In this document: positions 8,078 to 17,947 of the stretch, in pieces | How the letters are laid out: each line of letters begins with the position of its first letter | Position numbering within the stretch: position 1 is the stretch's first letter | Origin: Parachlamydiales bacterium | GTDB taxonomy: Bacteria > Chlamydiota > Chlamydiia > Chlamydiales > Rhabdochlamydiaceae | Direction: 5' to 3' | NCBI GenBank assembly: GCA_023265455.1 | Contig: JAHFTQ010000005.1 | Coordinates: forward strand, 99,045 to 163,044 | DNA: 64,000 nucleotides | Program-made: the position numbers and the translations under genes | Notes under the pieces: model-generated | Told to the model about the DNA's origin: nothing | Databases searched by the model: none | The model's input: only the letters and a program-made list of their open reading frames with translations

Positions 8078-10648
8078 ATGCGCTTTCTCGCTGTGTTCTT
8101 ATGCATCTGTTCCTGGGGTTTTGCTGCAGTTCCTCCTGCAATTCAAGCGCAGCTCAAGCAACAAGAGCCTCATTGGAAAGCTAAAGTTGAAGAGGTCCAC
8201 CCGTCGGGTCAACCCGCTAAGGTTGTTTTTTACGAAGAATTTGAAGGGGAATCTCCTGCTGCCGTCAAGGTGCTCAAGTACCATCCGAATGGACAAATCC
8301 AACTAGAAGTTGATGTCATTTCTGAGCAAGAGGCAGAGGGTAAAACAAAAATTACTCCTCATGGATTAGAGCTCAGTTTAGATGTCAGGGGCAATGTCGA
8401 AAAAGTGATCCATTACGACAAAGGAGTCCTCGATGGCGAAGTGCAACTGTTTTATCCGACAGGACAACTCAAAGCCGTCTCCCATTTCAAACAAGGAAAG
8501 CGCAGTGGCCATGAGATCGTTTATTTCTTAGAAGGAGGCAAAGCTGAAGAGGCGCACTACGCGGATGATAAGGTTGTAGGAGACTTTATCCGGTATTATG
8601 AGAAGGGAGGAAAGGCCTCTTTAGTTCCTTATGTCAACGGAATGCCGCAAGGGAAAGCCATGGAGTGGCATGAAAACGGAGCCCTCAAGCGAGCGATGCA
8701 TTATGATCAAGGCCTTCTGGATTCGGATGGAAAAAATCCCGCAAGCGTAGCCTACAATGAAGACAATGTCATGATTGAAGTGCGCGACTATCGCAAAGGT
8801 GAGCCCATCGGCACACATGTGCAGTATCATGCCAATGGCAAAGAAGCCTACAAAGTCTTTTTTAAAGAGGGGAAAAAAGAGGGAAAAGAGCGCTTTCTAT
8901 CAAAGGAAGGGAAAGTGATCGGCGAAGGAGAGCACCGTCAAGGTGTGCCCATTGGGAAACATTGGCGTCAGCATGAAAATGGCACCCAAGCCTTCTTAGC
9001 CGTATTTGATGATCAGGGAAATCTTTTGCAGCCCATTGAAGAATGGAATGCATCTGGCCAGCTTACCTCTAAATATTCTATCAAAGACAAAAAGCCCGAT
9101 GGTGAAATCTTACAATGGTACGACGATGGCAAACCTAAATGTGAGCTCCACTATGTTGTCGGAGAGCCTGAAGGACTCCAAAAAGAGTACTACTCCTCGG
9201 GACAATTAAAAAAACAAGGCTCTTATAAAAACCAGAAAAAAGAGGGGGAGTATGCCGAATGGTATGAAGACGGTAAGCCTGCCTTTAAAGCTTTTTACAA
9301 AGATGGAGAGCTTGACGGTACGTTAACAGCTTGGCATCCCAATGGAGAGAAAAAACTCGAAGAACAGTATGCAAATGGGAAATTCAATGGTCAGCGAAAA
9401 GAATGGTATGGCAATGCCGTTTTAAAAAGTGAACAAAACTATCAATTGGGCCTGAAAGAAGGCGCGCATCGGGAGTGGGATGAACGGGGTGATCTGTTTG
9501 CAGAAGTCTCTTATAAAAATGACATCCCCCACGGCCCTGCACGTTTTTGGTTCGAGAAAGGAAAGCCTAAGCAGGTTGTCAACTTTAACGAAGGCAAAAA
9601 AGAGGGCTCTGAAGAACAGTATTGGGCAAATGGCGTCATCAAAACCAAAGCCCATTACAAAGAGGATCAGTTTGATGGTAAAATAGAGACCTTTTTTGAA
9701 GATGGGACGCTCCGTCTCGAACAATATTTCAAAAAAGGGAACCCGATCGGTGACCACCGTGAATTTCACCGCTCTGAGAAAGCTTCTGCCACTCCTCAGC
9801 TGGCAGCTTATGTCCATTACGACGATGCTGGCAAGCTCCAAGGTAAAGCCGAGACCTTTTATCCTAATGGAGTCACTCAGACTTTAAAATACTACAAAGA
9901 CGGCGAACTAGATGGAATGTCAGCGGTTTGGGGTGAAAAAGGAGATCTCCTGGCAGAGGCTTGGTATTCCAACGGAAAATTAGACGGCAAATATTTTCAA
10001 AAGATGCCCGATGGGAAAGAAGTCGTCTATCACTACCAAAAAAATCGCCGCCACGGTCTTTATCAAGTCTATTACCCTTCGCAAAATGGTTTCGAAAAAC
10101 AGAAATCTCTGGAGATCCCCTTTGTCAATGGGAAAGCCGAAGGAGAAGCTCTGGAATTTGATGAAAAAGGACATAAAATTAGCGCGACTCCTCACGTCAA
10201 TGGAATGAAAGAAGGGGTCTGCCAGGTCTTCAATGCGAAGGGAAAAATTGTCGCCCAGATTCCTTTTAAGCAAGACCAAAGAGATGGCGTGATGAAAGAG
10301 TATTATCCTGGCGGACAGCTGCTCGCAGAGATCTCTTTTCAAAGCAATGAAAAGCACGGAGTTGAAAAGAGTTATTTCGAAAATGGCAACCTTGCTCATG
10401 AAGCCCATTATGTCCATGATAAACTCGATGGACTCTCACGCCGCTGGAATGATCAAGGGACTCTCGTTTTCGAAGGCGAATACCAAAACGGTCTACGTCA
10501 GGGTAAGTTCAACAAGTATTTCGAAAATGGCAAGCCGCAAGTGCTTCAAACCTTCTTGAAAGACCAGATGCATGGGGTCAAGAAGTCTTATGACGACAAA
10601 GGCATCTGCTCTGAATCTAAATGGGATAACGGCAAGAAGCTGGGTTAG
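8078..10648 (+). CDS. Large secreted MORN-like / YwqK-family repeat protein
   Basis: Signal peptide MRFLAVFLCICSWGFAA; about 30 repeats of the type ..YYxNGxLKxExxYKxGxxxGxxxxWYxNG.. Confidence 0.85.
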   Translation: MRFLAVFLCICSWGFAAVPPAIQAQLKQQEPHWKAKVEEVHPSGQPAKVVFYEEFEGESPAAVKVLKYHPNGQIQLEVDVISEQEAEGKTKITPHGLELSLDVRGNVEKVIHYDKGVLDGEVQLFYPTGQLKAVSHFKQGKRSGHEIVYFLEGGKAEEAHYADDKVVGDFIRYYEKGGKASLVPYVNGMPQGKAMEWHENGALKRAMHYDQGLLDSDGKNPASVAYNEDNVMIEVRDYRKGEPIGTHVQYHANGKEAYKVFFKEGKKEGKERFLSKEGKVIGEGEHRQGVPIGKHWRQHENGTQAFLAVFDDQGNLLQPIEEWNASGQLTSKYSIKDKKPDGEILQWYDDGKPKCELHYVVGEPEGLQKEYYSSGQLKKQGSYKNQKKEGEYAEWYEDGKPAFKAFYKDGELDGTLTAWHPNGEKKLEEQYANGKFNGQRKEWYGNAVLKSEQNYQLGLKEGAHREWDERGDLFAEVSYKNDIPHGPARFWFEKGKPKQVVNFNEGKKEGSEEQYWANGVIKTKAHYKEDQFDGKIETFFEDGTLRLEQYFKKGNPIGDHREFHRSEKASATPQLAAYVHYDDAGKLQGKAETFYPNGVTQTLKYYKDGELDGMSAVWGEKGDLLAEAWYSNGKLDGKYFQKMPDGKEVVYHYQKNRRHGLYQVYYPSQNGFEKQKSLEIPFVNGKAEGEALEFDEKGHKISATPHVNGMKEGVCQVFNAKGKIVAQIPFKQDQRDGVMKEYYPGGQLLAEISFQSNEKHGVEKSYFENGNLAHEAHYVHDKLDGLSRRWNDQGTLVFEGEYQNGLRQGKFNKYFENGKPQVLQTFLKDQMHGVKKSYDDKGICSESKWDNGKKLG

Positions 10649-10649
10649 G

Positions 10650-11879
10650 CTATGAAATTGTGCAGAGCGAATCGTCGTGGTTAACCACCGGCGGTATAAA
10701 TTTCTTGCAGTGATCCCTGCAAATTTGGACTAATTGCATCAAAACCCCGGGTCTGATTTCGGAAGATTGGAAGTCAATAATGTCTTTGATTTCCAAAATG
10801 TTGCATCCTGTATTGAGATCCTTCACAGTAATTCCAATGCCGGTGAGAAAACCGCCAACTATGCGGGGGAATGTATAGGCAGTCCCAAAGAGAAGATTAT
10901 CGATAATTGCAATCTCTTTGAAAACCTCATTGTATTTTTTTAATCCCTTCCCTGTGATGGGATCGATCATAAGAACTGCCTCATCTCCTGCTAAGAAAAG
11001 AATATCGTGAGATTGTGCAAACTCACGGGAGTTATAGTTAAGGGTGTCAGTAAATTGAAGATTGTTAATTTCTTTATTATTAAATAAATCCAAGATAAAA
11101 ATTTTATTTTTCCACAACGTGTAAAGCATTTTCTGCTTAACTAAAATAGGGCGAACAAGGGTAACAGCATCATTGGTACGCACCGCTCTCTGGTCAGGGT
11201 TGCGGTAGGGTATGGTTTCGGCAGTACGGGTCTGGGCAGAAGTATACTTGATGATCATATAGCCGCCCTCTACATGAAAGTGGCTTACGCGCGTCTCTTG
11301 AGGAACTGGGGTGTTATTTTTGCTCAAAGCCCATGAAGTGGGGATTATACTTTGCTCCCCCGAAGTCAAATCATATTGGACAATGTAACCATCTTTTCGA
11401 AGAGCAAATAGAAACTCATTTTCTACTGCAAGATGTATCAGCCCCTTTCCACTCCCTCCCTTCAAGACTTTAAATTCTGATTCCCCCCTTTTTTGTATTT
11501 TCACATCGGTTGAGTCGGATATGGTATATGTGGAATTTCCATAAGTCACTCTTGGCTTAGGCGGGAGATTTCGATCTAAAGTTCTTGAAAGTAGCCTGGC
11601 CAGTTCAGAGTACCGGTAGGCCTCCTTCCATGTCATCGATTTCTCTGCGATATCAGAGCTAAAAGTTTCAACAAATCGGTATCTTGTCAATTTGTGTAAA
11701 AAGGCTTCCCAACGAGCCTGTACAAATTGGTCCCATATTTTACAGACGAGATAAGGACGATTAAGGTCTGAAAAAGGAAGAAATGAGAAGATATGGCTCC
11801 ATGTATCGAGCGTATAAAGAGGGTGTCGCCCTGCTTCTGAAGTTATAGCCATAAGGTATCCTTTGTTTTTTTGTGGCAT
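10650..11879 (-). CDS. F-box-like domain protein, possible effector
   Basis: LYTLDTWSHIFSFLPFSDLNRPYLVCKIWDQFVQARWEAFLH matches F-box consensus; C-terminal region repeat/propeller-like. Confidence 0.72.
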   Translation of the reverse strand: MPQKNKGYLMAITSEAGRHPLYTLDTWSHIFSFLPFSDLNRPYLVCKIWDQFVQARWEAFLHKLTRYRFVETFSSDIAEKSMTWKEAYRYSELARLLSRTLDRNLPPKPRVTYGNSTYTISDSTDVKIQKRGESEFKVLKGGSGKGLIHLAVENEFLFALRKDGYIVQYDLTSGEQSIIPTSWALSKNNTPVPQETRVSHFHVEGGYMIIKYTSAQTRTAETIPYRNPDQRAVRTNDAVTLVRPILVKQKMLYTLWKNKIFILDLFNNKEINNLQFTDTLNYNSREFAQSHDILFLAGDEAVLMIDPITGKGLKKYNEVFKEIAIIDNLLFGTAYTFPRIVGGFLTGIGITVKDLNTGCNILEIKDIIDFQSSEIRPGVLMQLVQICRDHCKKFIPPVVNHDDSLCTIS

Positions 11880-12017
11880 CAGTTTAGCACGTCCATCACA
11901 TTTTTTTCATCATCATCTCTAATCCGCTAAAAACGAGTAAGTTATATTAAATAAAAAAATTAGCTAGGCAGAAATTCCAATTTAGAATAAGATTATAGTT
12001 TCATAAGTGAGGAAACC

Positions 12018-13460
12018 ATGAAGATTGATAGCTTTAAACGATTGTCGCAAGGGTTAGTCGATTTTTTCTATCCTTTTCTCGAGGTTGCTTTATTGAGCCC
12101 TCAAGGTGAGGTCATTGAAATTCTGAACCCTTTTTCGTCTCTCAAAGAAGATCAAGGTGGAGCGCCGAAGGAGGGTTCATTTCAGGAGGTGTTAACTAAT
12201 GGAAAGCCTGTCAAAACAATGGTGTACCGGGTGGATGCTATGGGAGGATTTCTAAGATTACGCTACGATACAAGCTCATTAAATCACTTAAAAAATCAGC
12301 TCGAATTGTTCTTGCAATCGGCTCAGAAACAAGGCGATGTCAGCGAATGGCAGGTCAATGTAGATCGATTGATGGCGGAGTATCTCAAAACGCATCAAGT
12401 GACAATGCAGGCGGCAACTTCAAGGCAAAAACGAGAACTCATTGCAGTCCTGTATGGAAAAAAACTTTTCGAGTTTAAGGAAGCTTCAGCCTACATTGCT
12501 ACAAAAATGCAGCTTTCTCGAGCGACGATTTATAATTATCTCAAAACTATCAGCTCGTTAAAGCAAGTTCAGATTCATCAAGTCGATGCCTTTACCGATA
12601 AAAAATTTGGCGGCAATCCTGCGGGGGTTGTTTTGGATGCAGAGCCACTCGATGAAACGATGATGCGTAAAATTGCAAGAGAGCTCAATTTATCTGAGAC
12701 ATCGTTTGTTTTACCAAGTCAGAAGGCCGATTTTCGGCTCCGTTATTTTACTCCGACGGGCCATGAGATTAGTTTTTGTGGTCATTCGACTGTCGGAGCT
12801 CTTTTTGTCATTGCCCATGAAAAGCGGTATCAGATCGATCAGCCTGGAGTCTATGATTTCAATGTGGAAACACTCAGCGGCATTTTAAACATGCAAGCGG
12901 TTGTTGAAGAAGATGAACAGATCAGAGTCGCTTATGAGCCTCCAGAGCCTCAGCTGCGTCAATCTAAAATTTCTCATGAAAAGGTCGCTACAGCAGCTGG
13001 TATCGGTGTTGAACTCATCGACTCCACCATCCCTATCATGTACGATGCCACAAGCAAATCGTTATTCATTACCATGCAGTCTTTAGATGGTTTAAAGCAG
13101 ATGCAGTGCGATTTTAAATCGCTGGCAGCTTTTTCAAAAGATCATGAACTCATTGTTCTGTGCTTTGTTTCGAAGGAGACATTGGATTCCAAAAATCAAC
13201 TCCATATGCGGTGTTTTGCACCGCTTGTCGGCATCAATGAAGACCCTTTTACAGGCTCGGTATTAGGGGGACTGACGGTTTATGCGCATCAGTTCCATCT
13301 TTTACCTCAAAAAACGACCGTATTTATGGTAGAGCAGGGGCATTTTCTCGATAGGCCGGGGCTTGTTAAAGTGGAATTCTCGCATCAAGGGGATGTTTAC
13401 AAGATTAGAGTTTTTGCTCAGGCAGTTCATTGTTTTTCAACAGAAATTAATCTTAATTAA
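12018..13460 (+). CDS. YheO-like PAS/HTH regulator fused to PhzF-family isomerase
   Basis: N-term PAS-like plus HTH (YIATKMQLSRATIYNYLKTI); C-term PhzF motifs VDAFTDKKFGGNPAGVVLDAE, ELNLSETSFVLP, FTPTGHEISFCGHSTVGAL, DPFTGSVLGGL. Confidence 0.85.
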   Translation: MKIDSFKRLSQGLVDFFYPFLEVALLSPQGEVIEILNPFSSLKEDQGGAPKEGSFQEVLTNGKPVKTMVYRVDAMGGFLRLRYDTSSLNHLKNQLELFLQSAQKQGDVSEWQVNVDRLMAEYLKTHQVTMQAATSRQKRELIAVLYGKKLFEFKEASAYIATKMQLSRATIYNYLKTISSLKQVQIHQVDAFTDKKFGGNPAGVVLDAEPLDETMMRKIARELNLSETSFVLPSQKADFRLRYFTPTGHEISFCGHSTVGALFVIAHEKRYQIDQPGVYDFNVETLSGILNMQAVVEEDEQIRVAYEPPEPQLRQSKISHEKVATAAGIGVELIDSTIPIMYDATSKSLFITMQSLDGLKQMQCDFKSLAAFSKDHELIVLCFVSKETLDSKNQLHMRCFAPLVGINEDPFTGSVLGGLTVYAHQFHLLPQKTTVFMVEQGHFLDRPGLVKVEFSHQGDVYKIRVFAQAVHCFSTEINLN

Positions 13461-13461
13461 G

Positions 13462-13638
13462 GAGGTGGTTTTAAAACTTGCTTTGGAGGTCCCCTGTGAG
13501 ATAAGGGCGATGATTTTTAAGCAGGGCCGCATTCTGCGCAAATTGACATATTCGATTTAGAATAGGCGATTTGCGCAGAATGGGGATCCTGCTTAAAAAG
13601 CGTGGATTTGACCCCAAATGGAGTTTAAAAACCACCTC
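13462..13638. repeat. Long intergenic inverted repeat (hairpin), imperfect arms about 80 bp
   Basis: gaggtggtttt..aaac and ..tttttaagcagg..cattctgcgcaaat pair with atttgcgcagaatg..cctgcttaaaaa..gtttaaaaaccacctc. Confidence 0.9.
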
Positions 13639-13651
13639 AAAGGAGAGACTT

Positions 13652-14062
13652 ATGTTTACTAAGAAATTAGTTGCGGTCATGAATGAAAAAATTGAGCCCG
13701 GCATCATTATGAATGCTTTAGCTCATATGTGTATAGGATTTGGTTCCGTCATCGGAAAAGATCCTTTGCGGTTAACTAACTATATCGATGCTGATGGAGG
13801 AAGCCATCCTAACATCTCGGAAATGCCGTTTATGATTAAGGCGGCAAACTCAAATAAAATCAGAGGCCTGAGACAGGCTGCGATTCAAGAAGGGATCCAA
13901 TGTGTTGATTTTATCGAATCAATGACGGTAGGGACCTATGTAGAGCAGTTGGAGCGCACCAAAAACATTAAAGAAGCCGATTTGGTTTACTACGGGATTG
14001 TTTTGTTTGGAGATGAGGCCAAAGTGTTCGAATTAACCAGAAAATTTTCCCTGTGGAAATAG
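13652..14062 (+). CDS. DUF2000-like protein
   Basis: MFTKKLVAVMNEKIEPGIIMNALAHMCIGFGS; ATG after aaaggagagactt. Confidence 0.7.
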   Translation: MFTKKLVAVMNEKIEPGIIMNALAHMCIGFGSVIGKDPLRLTNYIDADGGSHPNISEMPFMIKAANSNKIRGLRQAAIQEGIQCVDFIESMTVGTYVEQLERTKNIKEADLVYYGIVLFGDEAKVFELTRKFSLWK

Positions 14063-14125
14063 TTAAGAAGGGGTAAATGCTCTGTGCATATACCCCTGTA
14101 GTCTTTAAGTCTCTTTTGAAAAGAT

Positions 14126-15514
14126 CTATTGCATCCTAACAACACCCACGGTGACATTATCGCCGGACTTTTTGTCATTGAGGGCGTACATAGTTAGGTC
14201 TTTTGCTGGATTGCCAGATGAAGAACGCCCCAATATTTGAATGGTTTCATCTTCAGTGACGTAATCTTTAAAACCATCGCAAGCTAAAACGAGAATATCA
14301 CCGGGTTCTGCCTGATGGATTGACAGTTTAGCCTTACTGATAACCCCTGGTTGGTATCGTACATCGCCGAAAGAGCGGCTTACATTAATAGCACCTGTAG
14401 AGTTACTGAATTGAAGCCTCTTGGGCTCTTTAGAAAGAGGCCACTCTTGCTCTATCTCAGGTTTTTTCATGTGAACGGAGGCTCTCTTGATTTCTTTAGC
14501 ATCCGTCCAATCACGGACGCATGAGAGAGGGATAGATTTAAATTGCCCATTAATTTTCCTATAAATATTGGCTTCGCTGTCGCCTATTGTAGCGGTGTAG
14601 ATTTTATGCGTTTTTTTATCGATAAAACAAATCACAGCTGTGCTTCCAATATGATTAAATTCTGTTCTCTTTTCAATTTTTGATTGAGTAATTCGGGTAA
14701 CTGATTTAAGTGTTTTACGCACATTTCCTTGATTCGATTTTAAGAAACGGGAAAAATTATTTTGAATAATTTTACTGGCATATTTTGCTACTGCTACACC
14801 CGTATGTCCATCTAAGACTCCTATCAGCAACCCTTCATCTATTTCCTTGGTAAAATGGAAGTCTTCCATCGTGGGTCTTGTTCCTTGTTCCTCATGGGCA
14901 AAACATTGAAAATTTAATACCGCAGCGGTGACAGTTTTCAAAGGGGGAAGAGAGCGGGCATAAGGCGCAGTGCTGTCCTTTTTCCTATGTTTATCTAGAG
15001 CCTTTTGAGAATTTTTTAACATTTTTGCTTCATCTTTTTGAATTTTCTGAGAGAGTAAAGCTGGGGATAGGAATTTATCAACTGGGTGTTGTATGAGTCC
15101 AGGAGGATTTGTTTTTAAAGATTCAAATTTACTGATCAAATTATCCAGCTTCTGAGACTGAGTTTGTATGTCTTTTGTCAGCTTATCCAGCTTCTGAGTC
15201 AGAGCTTGGATGTCTTTTTGCAGCAGGCTTTCCTCACGGATCAAAGTATCCAGCTTCTGAGACAGAGCTTGTATGAGCGGATTCTCTTGTGGGGAACCTT
15301 TAGTTTCAGAGGGTTTTTGATAGGAGGTGATAAAGGCAACAGCGCGGTTCATAAGGGTTTTTATGGCTACAGAAAAATAAGCTTTACCGACAAGTGCGCC
15401 GCCTAATACCAGGGCAGCAGCGATCATTGTCCTTGTCGAGACATTTTGTAGAAATGACGGACAATTTTTAGCAGCATAAATCCTAACATCATTAAATATT
15501 GATCTAACTGGCAT
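14126..15514 (-). CDS. PP2C-type Ser/Thr protein phosphatase with N-terminal TM and coiled coil
   Basis: RPTMEDFHF, LLIGVLDGHTGVAVAKYAS, GSTAVICFID, GDSEANIY, VSRSFGDVRYQ, LVLACDGFKDYV, GDNVTVGVV. Confidence 0.9.
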   Translation of the reverse strand: MPVRSIFNDVRIYAAKNCPSFLQNVSTRTMIAAALVLGGALVGKAYFSVAIKTLMNRAVAFITSYQKPSETKGSPQENPLIQALSQKLDTLIREESLLQKDIQALTQKLDKLTKDIQTQSQKLDNLISKFESLKTNPPGLIQHPVDKFLSPALLSQKIQKDEAKMLKNSQKALDKHRKKDSTAPYARSLPPLKTVTAAVLNFQCFAHEEQGTRPTMEDFHFTKEIDEGLLIGVLDGHTGVAVAKYASKIIQNNFSRFLKSNQGNVRKTLKSVTRITQSKIEKRTEFNHIGSTAVICFIDKKTHKIYTATIGDSEANIYRKINGQFKSIPLSCVRDWTDAKEIKRASVHMKKPEIEQEWPLSKEPKRLQFSNSTGAINVSRSFGDVRYQPGVISKAKLSIHQAEPGDILVLACDGFKDYVTEDETIQILGRSSSGNPAKDLTMYALNDKKSGDNVTVGVVRMQ

Positions 15515-15597
15515 GACTCTCTCCTTACAAAGGAGAGAGTCTATCATTTGAGAGCATTAAATTAAATATATTATAAGCTTTTGGTGCTTAAGGGTTT

Positions 15598-16161
15598 TCA
15601 CCTGCGGCGATACTGGTGCAGAAGAGATGTACCAAAGCGGCGTTCATCGGTGAGCGTGAGATGCTGGAGGGGGGGTGGAATCATTTTCATGTTAGAAAGG
15701 CTTTCTAAGAAAAGAGTGCCTCCGGGAAGTAAGAGCGTCGAGGCGTCAATGAAGCTGAGGAGCTCGGTATAGACGGAAGTGAGATGGTAGGGGGGATCGG
15801 CATAGATCAGATGAAAAGATTTTTTCTCTTTCATGAATTTTTTGAGCATCTCGAGAGCGGGTAGGGAGTAGACGGAGGATTTGGTTTCGAGTTGGAGCGT
15901 AGACAGGTTCTGATGGATCATTTTGAGAGCTTGGCGGTCGGTCTCAACGAAGGTAGCGTGATCGGCTCCCCGGCTTAGCGCCTCGATTCCCATGGCACCG
16001 CTTCCAGCAAAGAGGTCTAGAAAGTGGGTGCCTTGGATGGTGTTTTGGAGGATGTCAAAGACGGCCTTGCGGAGCATGGAGGTGGTCGGGCGGGTGCGGG
16101 AGCCGCGGGGTGTGAGAAGGGATCTGCCGCGGAGCTCACCGCCGAGAACGCGAAGAGTCAT
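15598..16161 (-). CDS. rsmD: 16S rRNA (guanine966-N2)-methyltransferase RsmD
   Basis: MTLRVLGGELRGRSLLTPRGSRTRPTTSMLRKAVFDIL, FLDLFAGSGAMGIEALSRGA, LIYADPPY. Confidence 0.93.
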   Translation of the reverse strand: MTLRVLGGELRGRSLLTPRGSRTRPTTSMLRKAVFDILQNTIQGTHFLDLFAGSGAMGIEALSRGADHATFVETDRQALKMIHQNLSTLQLETKSSVYSLPALEMLKKFMKEKKSFHLIYADPPYHLTSVYTELLSFIDASTLLLPGGTLFLESLSNMKMIPPPLQHLTLTDERRFGTSLLHQYRRR

Positions 16162-17947
16162 CAGAGAGAAGTTGTTTGGCTTCCTCAAGAAGAGCTATTT
16201 TGCCGTCTTGAAGATATTGTTCATAACACATTTGAGCTTGCTGGGCAGTCCATTGTTTGGACAGGAGCCGGTTGCCCTGTTTAGCTTGAGAAAACGAGAT
16301 CGTTTTCTTGATGGAAAGGATTTTGTCTTGGTTTTGTCCTTCGAGGGTCACAAAAAAATCTGACAGGGTGTCTGTTGAGCCATATAGGGTAAACGGATGG
16401 TCGCTGAAAAGGTGGGGAAGGCGTGCAGAGGGAGGAAAGAGTTTGAGGTTGGAGGAAGGGTTGGCTGAAACGGAGAGGGTCATTTCTTTGGCAATGGGGA
16501 AGCGAAGAGAGAGGATCAGGCTTGCGAGCTTGCGTGGAAATCCTGTGTGGGTGTCGGAGTAGATGAATGAGCCTCGTCCGGCAGTTGCGAGAAGATCAAG
16601 AATGGCAAGATTATTGCCCTGACCTGCTGCAGCTGTATAAAGGGTGACTCTGCCGCGATTTTCGCGCAGCCACGCTTGGATGAGCTTGCGCTGTTTATCG
16701 GGCTTTAAAGTCGTATCGCCATCGGAGATGAGAATAGCGGTATGCACCTCGGATGGATTAACGTTAGAGGGGATGATTTTACTCAAAGACGAGTAGATGT
16801 CGGTTGCAGCGCCGTAGTGGCCATGGGGTTGTTTTTCAAGAAAATCTTCGGCTAGACGGTGATTTTTTTTATGATAAGGGAGGGGATTTTCACTGAGCTG
16901 AGCCACTTTGGTGTCGAAGATGATGACGTTGAAATGATCGCCTTCTCGCAGGGAGCCGATGGCACGCATGACAGCGCGTTTGAAGCCTTGGTAGCGGTGT
17001 TTTTCAATGGAATTCGAGCGGTCGATGAGAAAATAATAGTTCTGGGGAAGGTGATGCTCGGAAAGATCAACCTTGGGGAGAAACGTGAGAGAAAATAGGT
17101 AGCCTCCCTCTTCACGAGGAACGGTTTTTACATCAACTTCGAAAAATTCATTCCAGTCGACGGAGGAGAGATCGGGAATGCCATAGGCTGTCAGGGGAGG
17201 CAGGGCAAATTGAGGAGTTAGACGAGGCCTTTCAAGGGTGACAGGCGAGGAGTATAATTGATGCTTCGTCAGTGGAGGGGGTTCTTCAGAGATAGGGATC
17301 GGTTGTGTGAGAAACGAAATGGTGGAATTTGCAGGGCTGGAAGGAGACGTTGGGGTAGAAAGAGCGGTCGCAGGAAGAGAAGATTTTTCTTGGGAGGGAA
17401 GGAATTCGAAATCGAGAAAAATTTTGGCGCCGGGCATGGGGGGATTGGTGAACGATTGGGTTGCGAGGGCCTCAAAGGGGTTGTCGTCATTTTCAAGGGG
17501 CTGGATGGTCGGCTTTGTAGGATGGAGTTTTAATGAAAGATGGACAAAAGAAGCTGAAAAATTCTCTGCGGGGAGGGTCAGTTGTTGATGGGCCAAGTTT
17601 GCTAAAGCTATTTCAGAAGCCTCAGGAAAAGCTAACACATTAGAGAGTATCAGGGGTTTCTCACGCAGATAAGCCGATTCGTCTTCTAGAGGAGCAATGT
17701 GCCTGATGTCATGAGGAACTCTAGCCTGCGATGGAAGGACAATGAGGTCTTGAAAAGCTTCTTCGAGAGCCAGCTGCTTTTTTAAAATTGTCAGTTCATC
17801 TTCTTCTAAACGGGTGGGCGGAGTTTTTCTCAGCGCGACCAGTGTGGTGGGATTAAAATATAAAGGTTTGGAAAAAAAGAGCCCTACAGCAGCTACGTGA
17901 ATAGCTGCTGAGGCGAAGATGTATCTAATCAGAGAAGATTCTTTCAT
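16136..17947 (-). CDS. von Willebrand factor A (VWA) domain protein with N-terminal TM
   Basis: NYYFLIDRSNSIEKHRYQGFKRAV, HFNVIIFDTKV, ATDIYSSLSKI, TAILISDGDTT (MIDAS-type). Confidence 0.82.
   Translation of the reverse strand: MKESSLIRYIFASAAIHVAAVGLFFSKPLYFNPTTLVALRKTPPTRLEEDELTILKKQLALEEAFQDLIVLPSQARVPHDIRHIAPLEDESAYLREKPLILSNVLAFPEASEIALANLAHQQLTLPAENFSASFVHLSLKLHPTKPTIQPLENDDNPFEALATQSFTNPPMPGAKIFLDFEFLPSQEKSSLPATALSTPTSPSSPANSTISFLTQPIPISEEPPPLTKHQLYSSPVTLERPRLTPQFALPPLTAYGIPDLSSVDWNEFFEVDVKTVPREEGGYLFSLTFLPKVDLSEHHLPQNYYFLIDRSNSIEKHRYQGFKRAVMRAIGSLREGDHFNVIIFDTKVAQLSENPLPYHKKNHRLAEDFLEKQPHGHYGAATDIYSSLSKIIPSNVNPSEVHTAILISDGDTTLKPDKQRKLIQAWLRENRGRVTLYTAAAGQGNNLAILDLLATAGRGSFIYSDTHTGFPRKLASLILSLRFPIAKEMTLSVSANPSSNLKLFPPSARLPHLFSDHPFTLYGSTDTLSDFFVTLEGQNQDKILSIKKTISFSQAKQGNRLLSKQWTAQQAQMCYEQYLQDGKIALLEEAKQLLSDDSSRSRR

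Noticed and set aside
8121-10559. Overlapping ORFs in other frames within the MORN-repeat gene
   Set aside because: Generated by the repetitive coding sequence; no recognisable domains or RBS.
15581-17588. Many plus-strand ORFs opposite rsmD and the VWA gene
   Set aside because: Antisense shadow ORFs with low-complexity Arg/Gly-rich translations; the minus-strand genes have clear domain motifs.
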